A DNA stretch of 64,000 bases from Brasenia schreberi (Eukaryota > Streptophyta > Magnoliopsida > Nymphaeales > Cabombaceae): assembly GCA_036023115.1 (NCBI GenBank), contig JAYKKT010000087.1:12850001-12914000 (forward strand), read 5' to 3'. The notes under the pieces are model-generated. The model was given only the letters and a program-made list of their open reading frames with translations, had not been told where the DNA came from and made no database searches. Within the stretch, counting starts at the first letter, position 1; every line of letters starts with the position of its first letter. Shown in pieces: positions 23,308 to 35,299 of this stretch. Position numbers and translations under genes: made by a program.

Positions 23308-26300
23308 ATGATGCTAAAGAGAGAATACCGCTTCCTTTCTCGCTTTAATAGTCTGTATTCTCGTAGTCTCCTTCCAATGGCCACATTAGGTATTGCTTCT
23401 CTTGCTCTCTGCGGCAAGAGGGAGATTACCAACTATGGCCTTGGCAGCATTGTCAGAATGATGAGCAATGTGCCCAAAGAGACCGTCTATGGAGGCCCTA
23501 AGGCACAAAATCCAGCGGAGAGAATCACCTTGAATAATCTCAATCTCAAGTATCAGAAAGGAGAGCCGATCACCATGGTCACCGCCTACGATTACCCCTC
23601 CGGCGTGCATATCGACGAGGCAGGGATCGATATTTGTTTGGTGGGAGATTCTGCAGGTTTGGCGCCTTGATAGCCACTTTAGAGAAGCACCAAATTTTTG
23701 TTTCCGGGTTTGTGTGATTTTTTGTTCCTGTTTCTGATTTGCATGATGAATTTGAAGCGATGGTCGTTCATGGGCACGATACCACCTTGCCGATTACCGT
23801 CGATGAGATGTTGGTGCACTGCAGGGCGGTCGCTCGTGGGGCGAGGAGGCCGCTTCTGGTGGGAGACTTGCCTTTTGGGAGCTACGAGACGAGTTCGAGC
23901 CAGGCGAGTTCATGTTTCTGTCATCATCTTCTTCTTTTTATAGTAAGTTGGTTGTTTAGGCTCAGTATATACAGAATATGGTATTGACGGATACAACACC
24001 TCCCTTTTTATTTAGAATCAAGTACATAATTCTACATGCATTAGACATTGATCGTTTGTATGCTCCAGCTCAGGTGATTGTAGTGTGAATTTTCGGCAGG
24101 CTGTGGAAAGTGCGGTGCGAATGCTCAAGGAAGGAGGTATGGATGCTATCAAACTTGAAGGTGGGGCTACGTCGAGGATTGCTGCTGCTAAATCAATTGT
24201 TGAGGCAGGAATTGCAGTTATGGGGCACGTTGGTCTCACCCCTCAAGCAATTAGTGTTCTTGGGGGTTTCAGACCTCAGGGTAGGAACGTGGCTAGCGCG
24301 CTCAAGGTTCGTGGTTTGATTCTTCCATCTTCCACCTTTAGATGTGACCTTACAGTTGAATCTGCATGTGCACTCGTTAAGCTCCCCCTCTTTCATTTGG
24401 TTACAGGTTGTGGAGACAGCACTTTTACTCCAGGATGCCGGATGCTTTGCATTGGTGTTGGAATGTGTTCCATCACCTGTGGCTGCAGCTGCAACTTCTG
24501 CATTGAAAATCCCAACCATAGGAATTGGGGCTGGTCCATTCTGCAGCGGTCAGGTTATCTTACTAACCCATGAGATATTGCCAGAAACCAACAGTGTTAT
24601 ATGTTTAAACCAACTTGCCTACAAAAAGGGTTTACCAATGTTTCTTACGTCCAAAAGTATAATGTGCGTTTGCATTAAATATTTGATGTTAACCTGGGTG
24701 CGCATCAAACGTAGGATTTGTTAGATGCGCTTGACTATGAGTAGATCTGTGTGAATTTTCAACCTGGATGTTTTTCCTGGCTGAAGTTGTTTCTATTTAA
24801 TAAGCACTATGTAGCCTAAACATACCCTTTGGGCATGGTTTGGTATTTATTTGACAAGGATTTGCTGCTCAGCACTTTCTCCTGCGGCATGTTGTAGTTT
24901 GATGCACTTTACCTTTAGAAATGCTATTGATTATAATCTTATAAACGGTGTTTATTCATGGCAGAAATGATGCTGAGATGGATATGTTATTACACAAGAA
25001 AAAACTATATACATAATGAAGTTATAAGAAATAAATTGAGAGTGATACCAATAGATGATAAAATGAGAGAAAATTGTGTAAGATGGTTTGGGCATATAGA
25101 AAGACAACTAAAGGAAGTGCTCATAAGAAAATACGAGAAAGTAGATGGTGAAAATATTAAAAGAGAAAGAGGAAGACCATAAAAGTGTTGGAAGGAAAGA
25201 ATAAAAAATGATCTAGCTTATGTTAACTGTTAGCATGATGCAGATCAACTGCTTGGTGCAAGTCATTTGTTTCAACAAGTCTGCATAATCATCATGGGAA
25301 GAATAATTTCCTTTGCTTGAAACTAGTGGAAACAAAGTTAACCTTGCTATCTGGAAATAACAATTAGTTTTCACTTTTTCCTGGATCTCCATTGCCATCC
25401 TAGCGCTCCTGCATGTCTTCTTGTCATTGAAATTGAGCTAAATTATTGGTTCTGCAGCAGAGATACAAGTACACTAACATATGTTTTCTGATTCCCTGCT
25501 CCTTATGTTCTCTTTCATATAACTCTGAACTTTTCCCAGCCAGACTTCGTTTAGTTTATGTATCTTCTTACAGGTGCTGGTTTACCATGACCTTCTGGGC
25601 ATGCTACAACACCCACATCATGCAAAGGTTCGTATCAAGACACATGAGTAGCTCTTGGCATAGTTTGGTAACGTATTAATTCTGTAAGTTTTGCTCATTC
25701 GCAAGTTTTTACACTACTAATTAATCTGTAAAACTTGCAAGACTTTCTCATGTTTTGACTAAGATGAGTAAAACATAGACATCTTGAGCTGTGCAGCTGC
25801 ATTTGTTGATTTTTTCTCCAGAAGTGAATAGATAAATTTGGATATCTAATGTTTGTTCGGCCAACTAGCCCAAAATCAAGCCCTCTCACATATTAATTGG
25901 GTGCCAGCTGCATTGATTCTTAGTCACCACTGTGTTGTATCTTGCCTAACATTCAACACCAAAACAACAAGCTCATATTTTACTGTTTTCTTCCAAGTTC
26001 CAACACTTTGATCCCTTTCTCTGCCTCAAAGTGTTTACCACATGTTCTCATTGAAGCTCCATTCTATGTTTCCAGATGTGCAAACCACATTAAGTCTCCC
26101 TTTTTATTTCCTAGTGATGTTGCATCAACATTTTCTCTACGTCTCCATCCTTACTTGGATGGTAAGACATCCACTTCAGCATCTCCATTAGCATCTTCTT
26201 GTCATAAATAACACATTTTAACTAACTTGCATTAATTTTAGTACACATGATGTCTCCATAAATTCGGTCATCTTGAAATGTTCACTCAGAATTTAAAATG

Positions 26301-26930
26301 AACTTTCTTAAAAATGTAATGTGAACACTTTTAACTTTAATATGAAGAGCTGTTTAAAATGTTCAAATATATTATGATGTGAAAGCCCTTTATTCCTAAG
26401 GTTTCTATCTCCAATTTCGTCTTACCTCGTCATCTGAAAATAACAAGCACCAATGCCGCAATCCCACTCAATATGCAAAATCTGCCCCATTTGACATGCA
26501 TTGGATATTATTACATATGCATAAATCCTTACCATGTAAAATCTCTCGATGCGAAAATGATTCTGATAAAGTTCACTTACATATATGTTATGACTATCCT
26601 GGTTACCAAGCCTACCATTGGTAGGCCTCTGTTTTCTCATGTACGTGAAAGTTTTCTTTAATTGTGAAGGTTACTCCCAAGTTCTGCAAACAATACGGCC
26701 AAGTGGGTGAGTCGATCAACAAGGCACTTGTGCAATACAGAGAAGACGTTGTGAACAAGTCATTTCCGGATGCTGCACATACACCTTACAGAATCAGTGC
26801 AAGTGAGGTTGATGCTTTCCTAGATGAGTTAGAAAGGAGAGGTCTTACTGAGGCTGCATCAGCAGCAGCAGATGCCACGGATAAAGATGCAAAGTCAGGA
26901 AAGCCAAGGATTGAAACTCCTGCTGACTAA
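23308..26930 (+). CDS. KPHMT1: Ketopantoate hydroxymethyltransferase, six exons
   Basis: The enzyme transfers a hydroxymethyl group from methylene-tetrahydrofolate to alpha-ketoisovalerate, the first committed step to pantothenate and CoA. Exons: 23308-23656, 23758-23903, 24100-24306, 24407-24553, 25574-25627, 26670-26930. The joined frame gives 387 residues without a stop. Metal and substrate-binding residues of the PanB family are present: Asp114 (VGDS), Asp153 (VGDLPFGSY), Glu185 (KLEGG) and Glu253 (VLECVP). Residues 1-60 are Arg/Ser-rich with few acids, typical of a mitochondrial presequence, matching the known location of plant KPHMT. Intron 2 starts with GC instead of GT (CAG/GCGAGT). 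Intron 4 holds an RTE fragment at 24957-25240. The second Met (23311) or an internal Met could also serve as start. Confidence 0.96.
24957..25240 (+). mobile_element. RTE LINE fragment in KPHMT intron 4
   Basis: The plus-strand frame at 24958-25182 reads [34 protein letters not shown]...RWFGHIER, clearly the C-terminal RTE domain shared with 48330-48771. It lacks the TTG tail and both ends are worn. It has the same orientation as the host gene and sits about 400 bp inside the intron. Confidence 0.88.
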
Positions 26931-27957
26931 CTAAGAAGCTGCACCTTTTTCTTCTTCTTCTCCCTCTCTCCCTCTCTCATAGTATGAGCTTCCGGCTATA
27001 TCCAGTTCAAACATGTTTGTCTCTTCATTAAGAGTTTTAAATTATAAAAATAAAATATTTCATCTGATGGTGCAAGAAATTTTTGCCAATAACAACTGTT
27101 GGTGGAGCTGCAGGCATGCTTATATAGTTCTAGACAGACCCACTCTCTAAAAGGAGCAAAATATAGGTGTATAATTTCAAAGGCAAAGGGGTTCATCACA
27201 GGCATGATTTTATGTCCAGCTTGCACGCGTACAGGAAGCTCAATTAGGATCTAATTATATTAAGCAACCTTACATGAGATGAGAAGTTTGAACTCGTACA
27301 TGATAAGAGTTGCCCTTAACCTTGGCTTTAATCAAACATTTTAGCACATTTAGTGGTGTTTGTTAGATGGTGCAAGACGAATTGTCTAGAAGATTACCCA
27401 TTCTAGTATCAAGTGCATCTAACTTCGGAGCTTCATATGGTCCAGTGATCACGCGTCCAGGTAAAAGGCTCAATAAAGTCTTCTGCTGATTGTCAATTAC
27501 TTTACGCAGCCTCCACTGTTCGGGCTTGAGACCAGCTATGCAAGGGTAAACTGTCCCTGTGTAATTCATGCAAAGAGTTGCACAGTATGTGAATGGGATA
27601 TGAAGACTGTGAAGATATTAGCTGTCCTAATTCAAGTAAATGGTGGTGTTGGGAGTATAATTGCTAGATTTTATTGGTATTTCCAATTTCTTTGTGAACA
27701 ACTTCACGAATTCACATAAAAGATAACTTGCTTAGAGGTTTTATCAGAAACCAAATCGGTTGACTACGGCAACCGTAGAAATCATCAATAAGCACATCCA
27801 TACCTGCAACGAGAATCTAGACTGCTTTTCAGGTATGACTTCAATAACTGAAATTATCAAAATTGCAATTCATACTCTAGATCCTTTTCTGTTTGCCATG
27901 CTTTTGTGTTTGAAATGTATATCCCCGTTTACATTTTGCAGGTTTCTTCTACTGGAC
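26931..27957. other. Downstream region of KPHMT, no gene recognised
   Basis: The first 100-300 bp presumably hold the KPHMT 3' UTR, with a CT-rich stretch at 26950-26980. A 68-codon minus-strand ORF at 27363-27569 has a protein-like composition but no family that I recognise. Confidence 0.35.
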
Positions 27958-27959
27958 TA

Positions 27960-28506
27960 GTTTTTCAAAGTGATGGAGATGTTAAATGCATGTTGATTAA
28001 AATAGAGCGGAGTCTTAGGTATTTTATGTGATAAAAGACATTAAAGTTAAAAGATAATATTATAAAGCATTAATTAGACCTGCTATATTTTACACTTTAA
28101 GTGTTGTGTAGTACAAAGGATGTTCGTAGCAGAAATGAAGATGTTGAGATGGATGAGTGATCACACAAAGAAAGACTACATATATAATGAGGTTATTAGA
28201 AACAAATTGGGAGTGGCACCAATAGAGGATAAAATGAGGAGAAATCATTTGAGATAGATTGGATATGTAGAAAGATGATCAAAAGAAGTAATAGTAGGAA
28301 AGTATGAAAAACTAGAGATTGTGAGAATGTTGAAAGAGAAAGAGAGATTACAAAAGTATTGGAAAAAATCAATAGAGAATTTAGCTCTGGTTGAGTTAAC
28401 TGCAAGCATGACACATGATAGGGCTTTGTGGAAACAAAGAATCCATGTTGCCGATCTCATCTAGTATGTGAAAAGGCTTAATTGTTATTGTTGTTGTTGT
28501 TGTTAC
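27960..28506 (+). mobile_element. RTE LINE, 5'-truncated, decayed
   Basis: It begins with TTTTTCAAAGTGATGGAGAT, matching the start of the younger copy at 54623. It continues through decayed [26 protein letters not shown] and [19 protein letters not shown] blocks. It ends GGCTTAATTGTTATTGTTGT. The flanks TTCTTCTACTGG (about 27945) and TTCTTCTACACTGG (about 28508) look like a worn target-site duplication. Confidence 0.85.
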
Positions 28507-29567
28507 TTCTTCTACACTGGTTTTTCATTAGGTGTGGACCAGGATTATAACAAAAGCATGGTAAAGAAAGAGACCAGTGTAATGCTGATCTCAGAAACTG
28601 TCGGGATTCTTCGGGATACTGGAACTTTGCATGATGTATATAGCTCATGATATCATTTCCAACCAGTGGTTGGTTTAATTCGTTCAATGCTTTTGAAATT
28701 AAACAAGTAGAAATTTTTTTCACATTGTTGTGAATTTTATCGAAAAGCAGCCATAAACCTATGCGTCATTAAATTCATAGTCTAAGAAGTTCTGCACATT
28801 TAAAGATAATTGCTTACTCAAGTATTTTACTTAGTCTTGCGGGCAGCTATTCTTACCATTTTTTTCTAAGTGACTGCTTCATAGCCAGTCGACTCTTTTT
28901 GGGGCAATGCACTATGCACTTTTGTTTTCCAATATATTAGTGATTGGATTCATTTTCAAGCATCGGTCTTCCATACACAGATCATGGTTTTGCAGATCAA
29001 GGCATTTCTTCAAAAATTATATCATTCTTTTTATTTTGTTGGTTAAATCTTGAGTTGAAAAAACAAAGATTTTAAATTTCTGAAGATTTTGCCGTAATAA
29101 ATGGACAATTAATGGAGATGTATGGTGGTTATTCATTTTTATCTAGCAGCGAGCTATTTCTCTACATATACATACGGATGAGATGATATATCTTATGCAA
29201 ATGAACTATAGTTGATCATAATACTTATGAAGTGCTGACCGATGTTTGGACCTCATCACAATTCCTAACAAGTTTCCGTAAAATGATGACCAATACTTTT
29301 ATCTTTGTAAACTGCGGTTGTAGCAGGTGCATTTTTGCGGAATACAGAGACAAGGTTAGAGAGGTTGCATTTGACAGGGTTCGCATTTTCAGTAACTCTA
29401 AATCATTATTTTACCAATTCAAGTTTTTTTTCTTTTATTTCTGCCTCCGGTTGCAATTTCCTTTCACATAAGTGAACTGTTATGCTGTTTGTGCTTGATA
29501 CTTCTTTTGATATTCGCAACTGGAACCTCCATCTTTTCTGCTTTTACCGCATGGAACAATCACAAAC

Positions 29568-29618
<51 letters not shown>

Positions 29619-30860
29619 CACACATCAGAGACACGCGTACACACATACAGAGGAACATATGTTCTGGAATTTTCTCGAAGCTTGACTTTTTTTGAAATGT
29701 TGCATGTAAACCTTCCTGGTTTTGGTTTACTTCTATTTCGAGCCTGAATTGTATGAAACAGGTATCCCTATCGAAAGGTTTGGGGGCTCCAGTTGGATCA
29801 GTACTGTAGGCTCAGAAAACTTCATCTCAAAGTTTCTGCTTTCTGTAAATTACTACATTGAAGATTGTGTGAATGGATGTTCTTGCAGCAATAAGGCTTG
29901 GGGAAATCCTAGGTGGTCGGATGAGACAAATTGAACCCTATGTGCTGCAGCACACGTTGCACTATGAAATAATGTTGGTAAAGCTTGCTAAGGTCCATCA
30001 GAACGCGAAGATTTTAGCAGGTGCAAGACGCCCTTCTGTAAAAGGATGAATCTTGATTCTTTGAACATGTAGAACCGGATTAACCGTTTGATAGGGAAAA
30101 GTTTTAAAGGATACGTGCCTTCAGAAAAGTAATTTGACCATATATAACTTGATACGAATGGTATTAGCCATCTCGAGCGATATTCAATACTCCCAGAAAA
30201 CAGGTAGCTGTTGTTTGGATGATTATATTTTGTTTAAGGTATAATGTATTGTCCAGATAGGCTTAGTTAGATCGAAGGAGTGAAAGTGGACGGCTTCTGA
30301 TCAAGAACATGGTTCCTTCGTCATTTGTTGCAGTAAGCTCTTCTCTGGATGTTTCTTGGCCTCTCCTCCGCATTTAAAATTCTGCTCTGCCTCTTTGTGG
30401 TAAGCAGGAATACCGTAAGATCATGGAAAGTTTGAGAAAAAAAGGAAACCCTTGAAATTCTTTAAAGACCACGGCATTCTTGTGATGCCCTTAAGATCCT
30501 AGTACTTGCAGCATTTTTCACGTTACCGTATTCCTTCATGAACAGTCCCTGTCCATTTTTGCTTCGAGCACATCAGACATGAATATTCTTTGAGCAATGA
30601 TCTGATGCTATTATCGACCTCTGTAGTTTCATTCTTTCGTTTCAAGTTTGACTCTTATTATGGTGAAGCCGTGCTCATCAGCTCACCTTTTATATATGGA
30701 ACTTTTGATTTCATCATCAAATCATAGAGACTGATCTTCACTATACTCATGCATTCAGGTGACCGTATTTGTCAATCGCCCGTCTAGTGAAACTGAAGAT
30801 GGCTTCGCTTCATATGTGCAGGAAGCTCTTCACCATTTAATTGCAGGTCCGTGAAGCACG
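28507..30860 (+). pseudogene. Threonine aldolase (THA-like) pseudogene
   Basis: Plant low-specificity threonine aldolase is a PLP enzyme that cleaves threonine to glycine and acetaldehyde. Its exons are recognisable in order but broken. 29327-29400 reads CIFAEYRDKVREVA then RIFSNS, with about ten conserved residues missing between. 29761-29832 reads VSLSKGLGAPVGSV, containing the PLP lysine, followed by a 1-base frameshift. 29889-30022 reads IRLGEILGGRMRQIE then, after a frameshift, LCAAAHVAL. 30452-30500 reads KFFKDHGILVMP. 30759-30856 may be the last exon. A frame at about 28530-28650 (KKETSVMLISETVG) may be a diverged earlier exon. The breaks show that it cannot make the enzyme. The family call is firm for 29327-30500 and weaker at both ends. 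Confidence 0.75.
29571..29616. repeat. (CT)n microsatellite
   Basis: A CT repeat of about 46 bp inside an apparent intron of the threonine aldolase pseudogene. Confidence 0.97.
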
Positions 30861-31188
30861 CCATGGTGGTGCTATGTGCAGTTGTTACACCTAATAAACA
30901 TATCTGTTTATCCGCTCCATTTCACCGGAAAAAGAAACAGATATCTGCTCCATGTTTCTCTGCCTCAAAATAAAGGCATGAGAAAGTACGAACAGATTTA
31001 ATATATGCAGCATCTCTTATATGTTTAGCCCATTCTCTGTGCGTTTATGCGTGAGAATGAGAGGCATGTACCAACTTCCAGCCAGATTTCTTTATGCTAA
31101 TGAGGGAGAGCGACCAAAATGCATGGACCAACTGTGAACCAAATTCAATGCAAATATGCACACCTTGTCCTGAACACTGCGATGTCTC

Positions 31189-31240
<52 letters not shown>

Positions 31241-31546
31241 CCAACCAGACTTCTGTATGCAAATGTGCAAAGTTCATCCATAAACGAAATTCCACAGTTG
31301 TATATGTGTGTGTGTGTGAGAGAGAGAGAGACGTTACAGAATGCTATATATATACACAAAGACAAAACATGGACTGTGCAAAGCAAATGTCACCCCTCAA
31401 GGGGCTGAAGACGGGAATGGTGGACGTGTTACAGTAGGCAAAATCACAACCGAGGATGAAGTCTCACTCAACGAATGCACTAAATAAGAAGCGTGCACTC
31501 ATCAGAAACAAAGAGACCGTCCCTGACAGACGCAGCAATCATCTCA
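30861..31546. other. Region between the aldolase pseudogene and the 3' end of PUB3
   Basis: It probably contains the 3' UTR of the minus-strand PUB3 gene at its right side. A GA microsatellite lies at 31190-31236 and a TG/GA run at 31302-31331. The block TTCCA(A/G)CCAGA is repeated at 31075 and 31239. No gene seen. Confidence 0.4.
31190..31236. repeat. (GA)n microsatellite
   Basis: An uninterrupted GA repeat of about 47 bp. Confidence 0.97.
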
Positions 31547-34500
31547 CTATTTCCCCTTGCCCATTTTCCCCTCCCTCTGGTTTCTAAAATGACTGAGGAT
31601 CTGCTGTGCCTGCAGAGGAACACATGAAGTTTTAGTTCTCTTGGGAGTTACAAGTAGAAACAATGTACCCCACATTTATGAGTTGGAAACGTTACTCTTT
31701 CACTTGCTTAGAAAGGGAAATTATGTCCCCATCTTTGGAGTTGGAAACATTTATTCATCGACTCTTTTAAGAGGAAAATGGGGGCACATTATGTCATTAA
31801 ATAGTCAAAGGATCCGAGATGTCAAACTGCATTTCCCGGGGTAGCGGTACAGAATCAATCTGAATGGGGATGGATGGCTTCGGATCCTGTATGGATCCTC
31901 TCTCATTTAGGCTACTTATGGCTCTGCAACTTGGACCGAACTATGAAAGCATAGGCTGGCCAACTATTGCAAAAAACTGAGTGTCACTTTTAGCTTGAAG
32001 GAGCCTATAGTAATGTAAAAATGATAGAAAACATTACCTTCTCTTTGGCCCTTGGTGTGCCTGACTGAGACAAAGCAACCAGCGGGGGCACAGCTCCTTC
32101 TTGCAAAACTAAGGTGGAGTAACTATGGCTGTTGATACAAAGCTGGAACAAGGCAGCAGATGCATTCTCTTTACCTCTTGGGGATCCAAGCTCCACAACC
32201 TCCACTAGTGCCGGAACCCCTCCCTCTTCGCATATTGTCGAGCGGCCTTCTGGAACAGTTGAAAGATTTGCTAGAATAGCAACAGCTTTATCTACCATTC
32301 CTGCTTCGTTGTCCAGCATCAGCTCCACGAGGAATTTCACCGCACCTGCCTGGATGATCCGGACTTTGTTTTCGTGAAATATGGACAAATTGAAGAGTGC
32401 AGTAGCTGCGTCTTTCTTTCCTCTCAGAGACCCTTTACCCAGAAGATCAACCAAGAGCCTGATAGCACCGGACCTACCAATTTTGGCCTTGTACTCCTCC
32501 ATGACTGAGAGGCTAAAGAAAGTTGCAGCCGAGTTTTCCTTCGCTTCAGAGTTTCCTGTCTTTAAGACATGAATAAGAGGTTCAATGACAGCAGTTTCAG
32601 CGATTCTCCTCTTGTTTTCTTCATTTATAGACAAGTTGAGGAGTGCCGTTACAGCATTCTCTTGAATCTTCTTATCTTGTGAATATAATAAGGAAATCAA
32701 CGGAGGTATAGCTCCAGATTCTGCAATTATCACCCGGTTTTCCATATTATACTTTGCAAGAAGTCGAAGCTCTGCTGCTGCTGTTGTTTGTGACTCAATT
32801 GATTGGCTGCGAAGGCCTTCAATCAGTTTCTGAACATTTTCAATAGTTGTGGAAGCTGAGGTATCCTCATGATTGTAAGATTGAACTGAAGAGAGACGAT
32901 TTATAGGAGTATTACAGGACTGCAGTCTGTTTCCTGGACTACAGAAATTCTTAGGCAACAAACCGGGAGAAATAACTTGATGGCCCGATGTTATTTCTCC
33001 AGAGGTCTCACTGCTATCACACTTGCTTGAAATCCTTGTTATTTCGATTGAATCTTCTGCACCCACACCTTGGTTATAGTCAATGCTAGAAATGGCACCT
33101 GAGAGTGATTCACTACGGCTATGATCACTTGATTGGTCACACGAAGACAGGTTACTCTGTTTATTGCCTGAGACCACCACACTTAATTGTACTTTAGGTC
33201 GACTACCATGATTCACACTTCTTTTCTCCGTAAAGGTGCTTCCTCTTCCATTTTTGGATGTCTCGTCATCATGCTCCAAACAAAAGTTGAAAACTCCATC
33301 ACAAACTGGATGCTGATAATTCAAAAAACCATTTTTGACATTGCACTGAGTAGCTGTAACTGATCTGTCATTCAAACTGACGTTGCTGCTGTATGGGAGG
33401 GCTTCATTTTCTAGTGAAGGAACATCAGAATAGAAGCACTGACAAACCTTCGGAGAGGGTGGTGGAGGGAAAACAACATTGTTCACCTCACACCAATTTG
33501 AGATAAGAGCTTTCACTGTGTCATTGGGAACAAGTCTACAGTCCACAAGAGATTCGCGTGTTTTTGGGCATATTCTTAGTCCACAGTCAAACCATTTCTG
33601 AATGAAAATCCTTTCAAACGTTTGTCCAGAGGCTACAATAACCGGGTCCAACATCAAATCCGTTGACAGCAGACAGCAGAAGTATGTAGGGATCGGACTG
33701 CCATTAGTGTACTTGTATTTCTTCAAGTTGATGATGCAATCTCGAATATGGCCAACAAGCATGATAATCTGATTAATACGGTGGATATCAGTTCTTTTCT
33801 CGGCTTTCTCTCTTTCCTTCTCCAAAGCAACGCTTTCCATGAACAGTTCCTGGTTAGATGTCAAACCAAGCATTTCTATTATTTTCATCAGACTATCTGA
33901 GCGAAGTCTGCGGCCATCTCTTTGATCTCTCAGAGCTACTTGAATTAGTTCTGATGCTAGCACATGCTCCATGCATTGAAGTTCCTGGATACAGTGCTGA
34001 CACAATTTTAAATCCTGTCAGATGCCATTCAGCCACAAGAAAACTTGGGAAAGGTTCCCAATCCCTAATGTTTACAAAACCAAGAACATGCATAAAGGAC
34101 CACAAAGCACATGAAAATCTAGAGATGAAGACAAGTCTTTAGTACCTCAACAGCAGGACACAACAGAAGTCCGGTCAGTGCACTGCAAATCCCTAAGGAG
34201 TGCTTTTGAACTTTGATCATCAGAGATTCGCTTCTTAAAACCTGGATTTTAGCACAAAAGTTTAGCTACTACTACATGAGGCCGAGAGAGGTCTTACACC
34301 AGAAGAATGAATCACCACCATGAAGTTTCTCCAGTGAGCTAATATCTTCCCACAAAACAAAATAATAAAAAGAACAGGGCATAAGTGCATCATAACAATC
34401 ATGCTGATACTGGAAATGAGAAAATGCTGGATGTGCAATATCATGCAAACTCAGCATGGCAGACCTATCAACCAACTCTCCATGTCCGCCATTACCTTTA

Positions 34501-35299
34501 TCTTCATCTGATATATCTAAAATAATCCAGTTACAACTGCTGATATAGATAAACAAAAATAACTCCAAGTATACCACCTCTATTCCTGGTTATTAAAAAA
34601 AAGGAACAGCACCACTCATTGACATCCCTAGTAACTTTCACAGAATCTGTTCTATGTTTTCCCCAAAACAACCTGCTCCCTATTCAACCGATCTTGACTA
34701 AAGGAGAGAGTCAAAAAAGGAGAATGACAAGATAAGAGAATCTGTCATAGGATGAGCTACATATAGAATCACCTCTGCCGGTGTGTTTGGGGTTTCTGCA
34801 TGCTTAAGCTCAATAATAAAAGTAAAAAAGGAAACAAATAATAGAAGTTACGATAGATGTCAACCCCCAAATCAATCAAATTTATTGAGATCAAGCTGTC
34901 AAATTTTCCATGACATTAGTGTGGATGCTAAACTATTTAAGAAACTTGCTAAAAGGTCATTGTACCATAGTAGAAAGCTCTAGACAGGACCAAGCATAAA
35001 AGCAGGTGGATACAGTAACATACATTTAATATTTTGCTTATCTTTGAGTTCCAGTTTTCAACAATATCCCTGGCCTCATTAACAACCAAATCCAGTTCCT
35101 CAAATTCCACAAGCAGCTCCTCTGAGTATATGTTGGAATCAACGGCTTCATCAAGCACCGGCCTCAAAAGCTTCAAAATGTCCACGATCTTTTCGTAGTC
35201 CTTCAGAAGTGGATCGAGTTTCATTATGGGCTGACATGCAACTAAATGGATATATCTTGAGACACTGTTGACTAGCACTTCAGCAGTCATATTCCCCAT
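31547..35299 (-). CDS. PUB3: PUB3-like U-box/ARM-repeat E3 ubiquitin ligase
   Basis: Exons on the minus strand: 35299-35024, 34241-34146, 34014-32038, 31609-31547. All junctions are GT-AG and phase 0, giving 803 residues. Residues 1-220 are the U-box N-terminal domain (LLRPVLDEAVDSNIYSEELL, then GLTSNQELFMESVALEKER). Residues about 231-303 form the U-box (FCCLLSTDLMLDPVIVASGQ, then CPKTRESLV), which recruits an E2 enzyme. A Ser/Thr-rich linker follows. About 517-783 hold armadillo repeats (ENAVTALLNLSINEENK, KENSAATFFSLSV, GKKDAATALFNLSI) that bind substrate. The C-terminus HFRNQREGK fits the family. The usual U-box Pro after FCC is Leu here. The first-exon pattern resembles Arabidopsis PUB3 more than PUB4. 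The ATG at 35299 or the one at 35290 is the likely start; further 5' UTR exons may exist. Confidence 0.95.

Noticed and set aside
23821..23836. A 15-16 bp match between KPHMT exon 2 (GCAGGGCGGTCGCTC) and the sequence at about 21408, suggesting gene capture
   Set aside because: The match does not extend beyond about 16 bp and no boundaries are seen; chance cannot be excluded.
27363..27569. 68-codon minus-strand ORF with protein-like composition
   Set aside because: No family recognised, no splice partners and no conserved motif, so it was mentioned only in the intergenic note.
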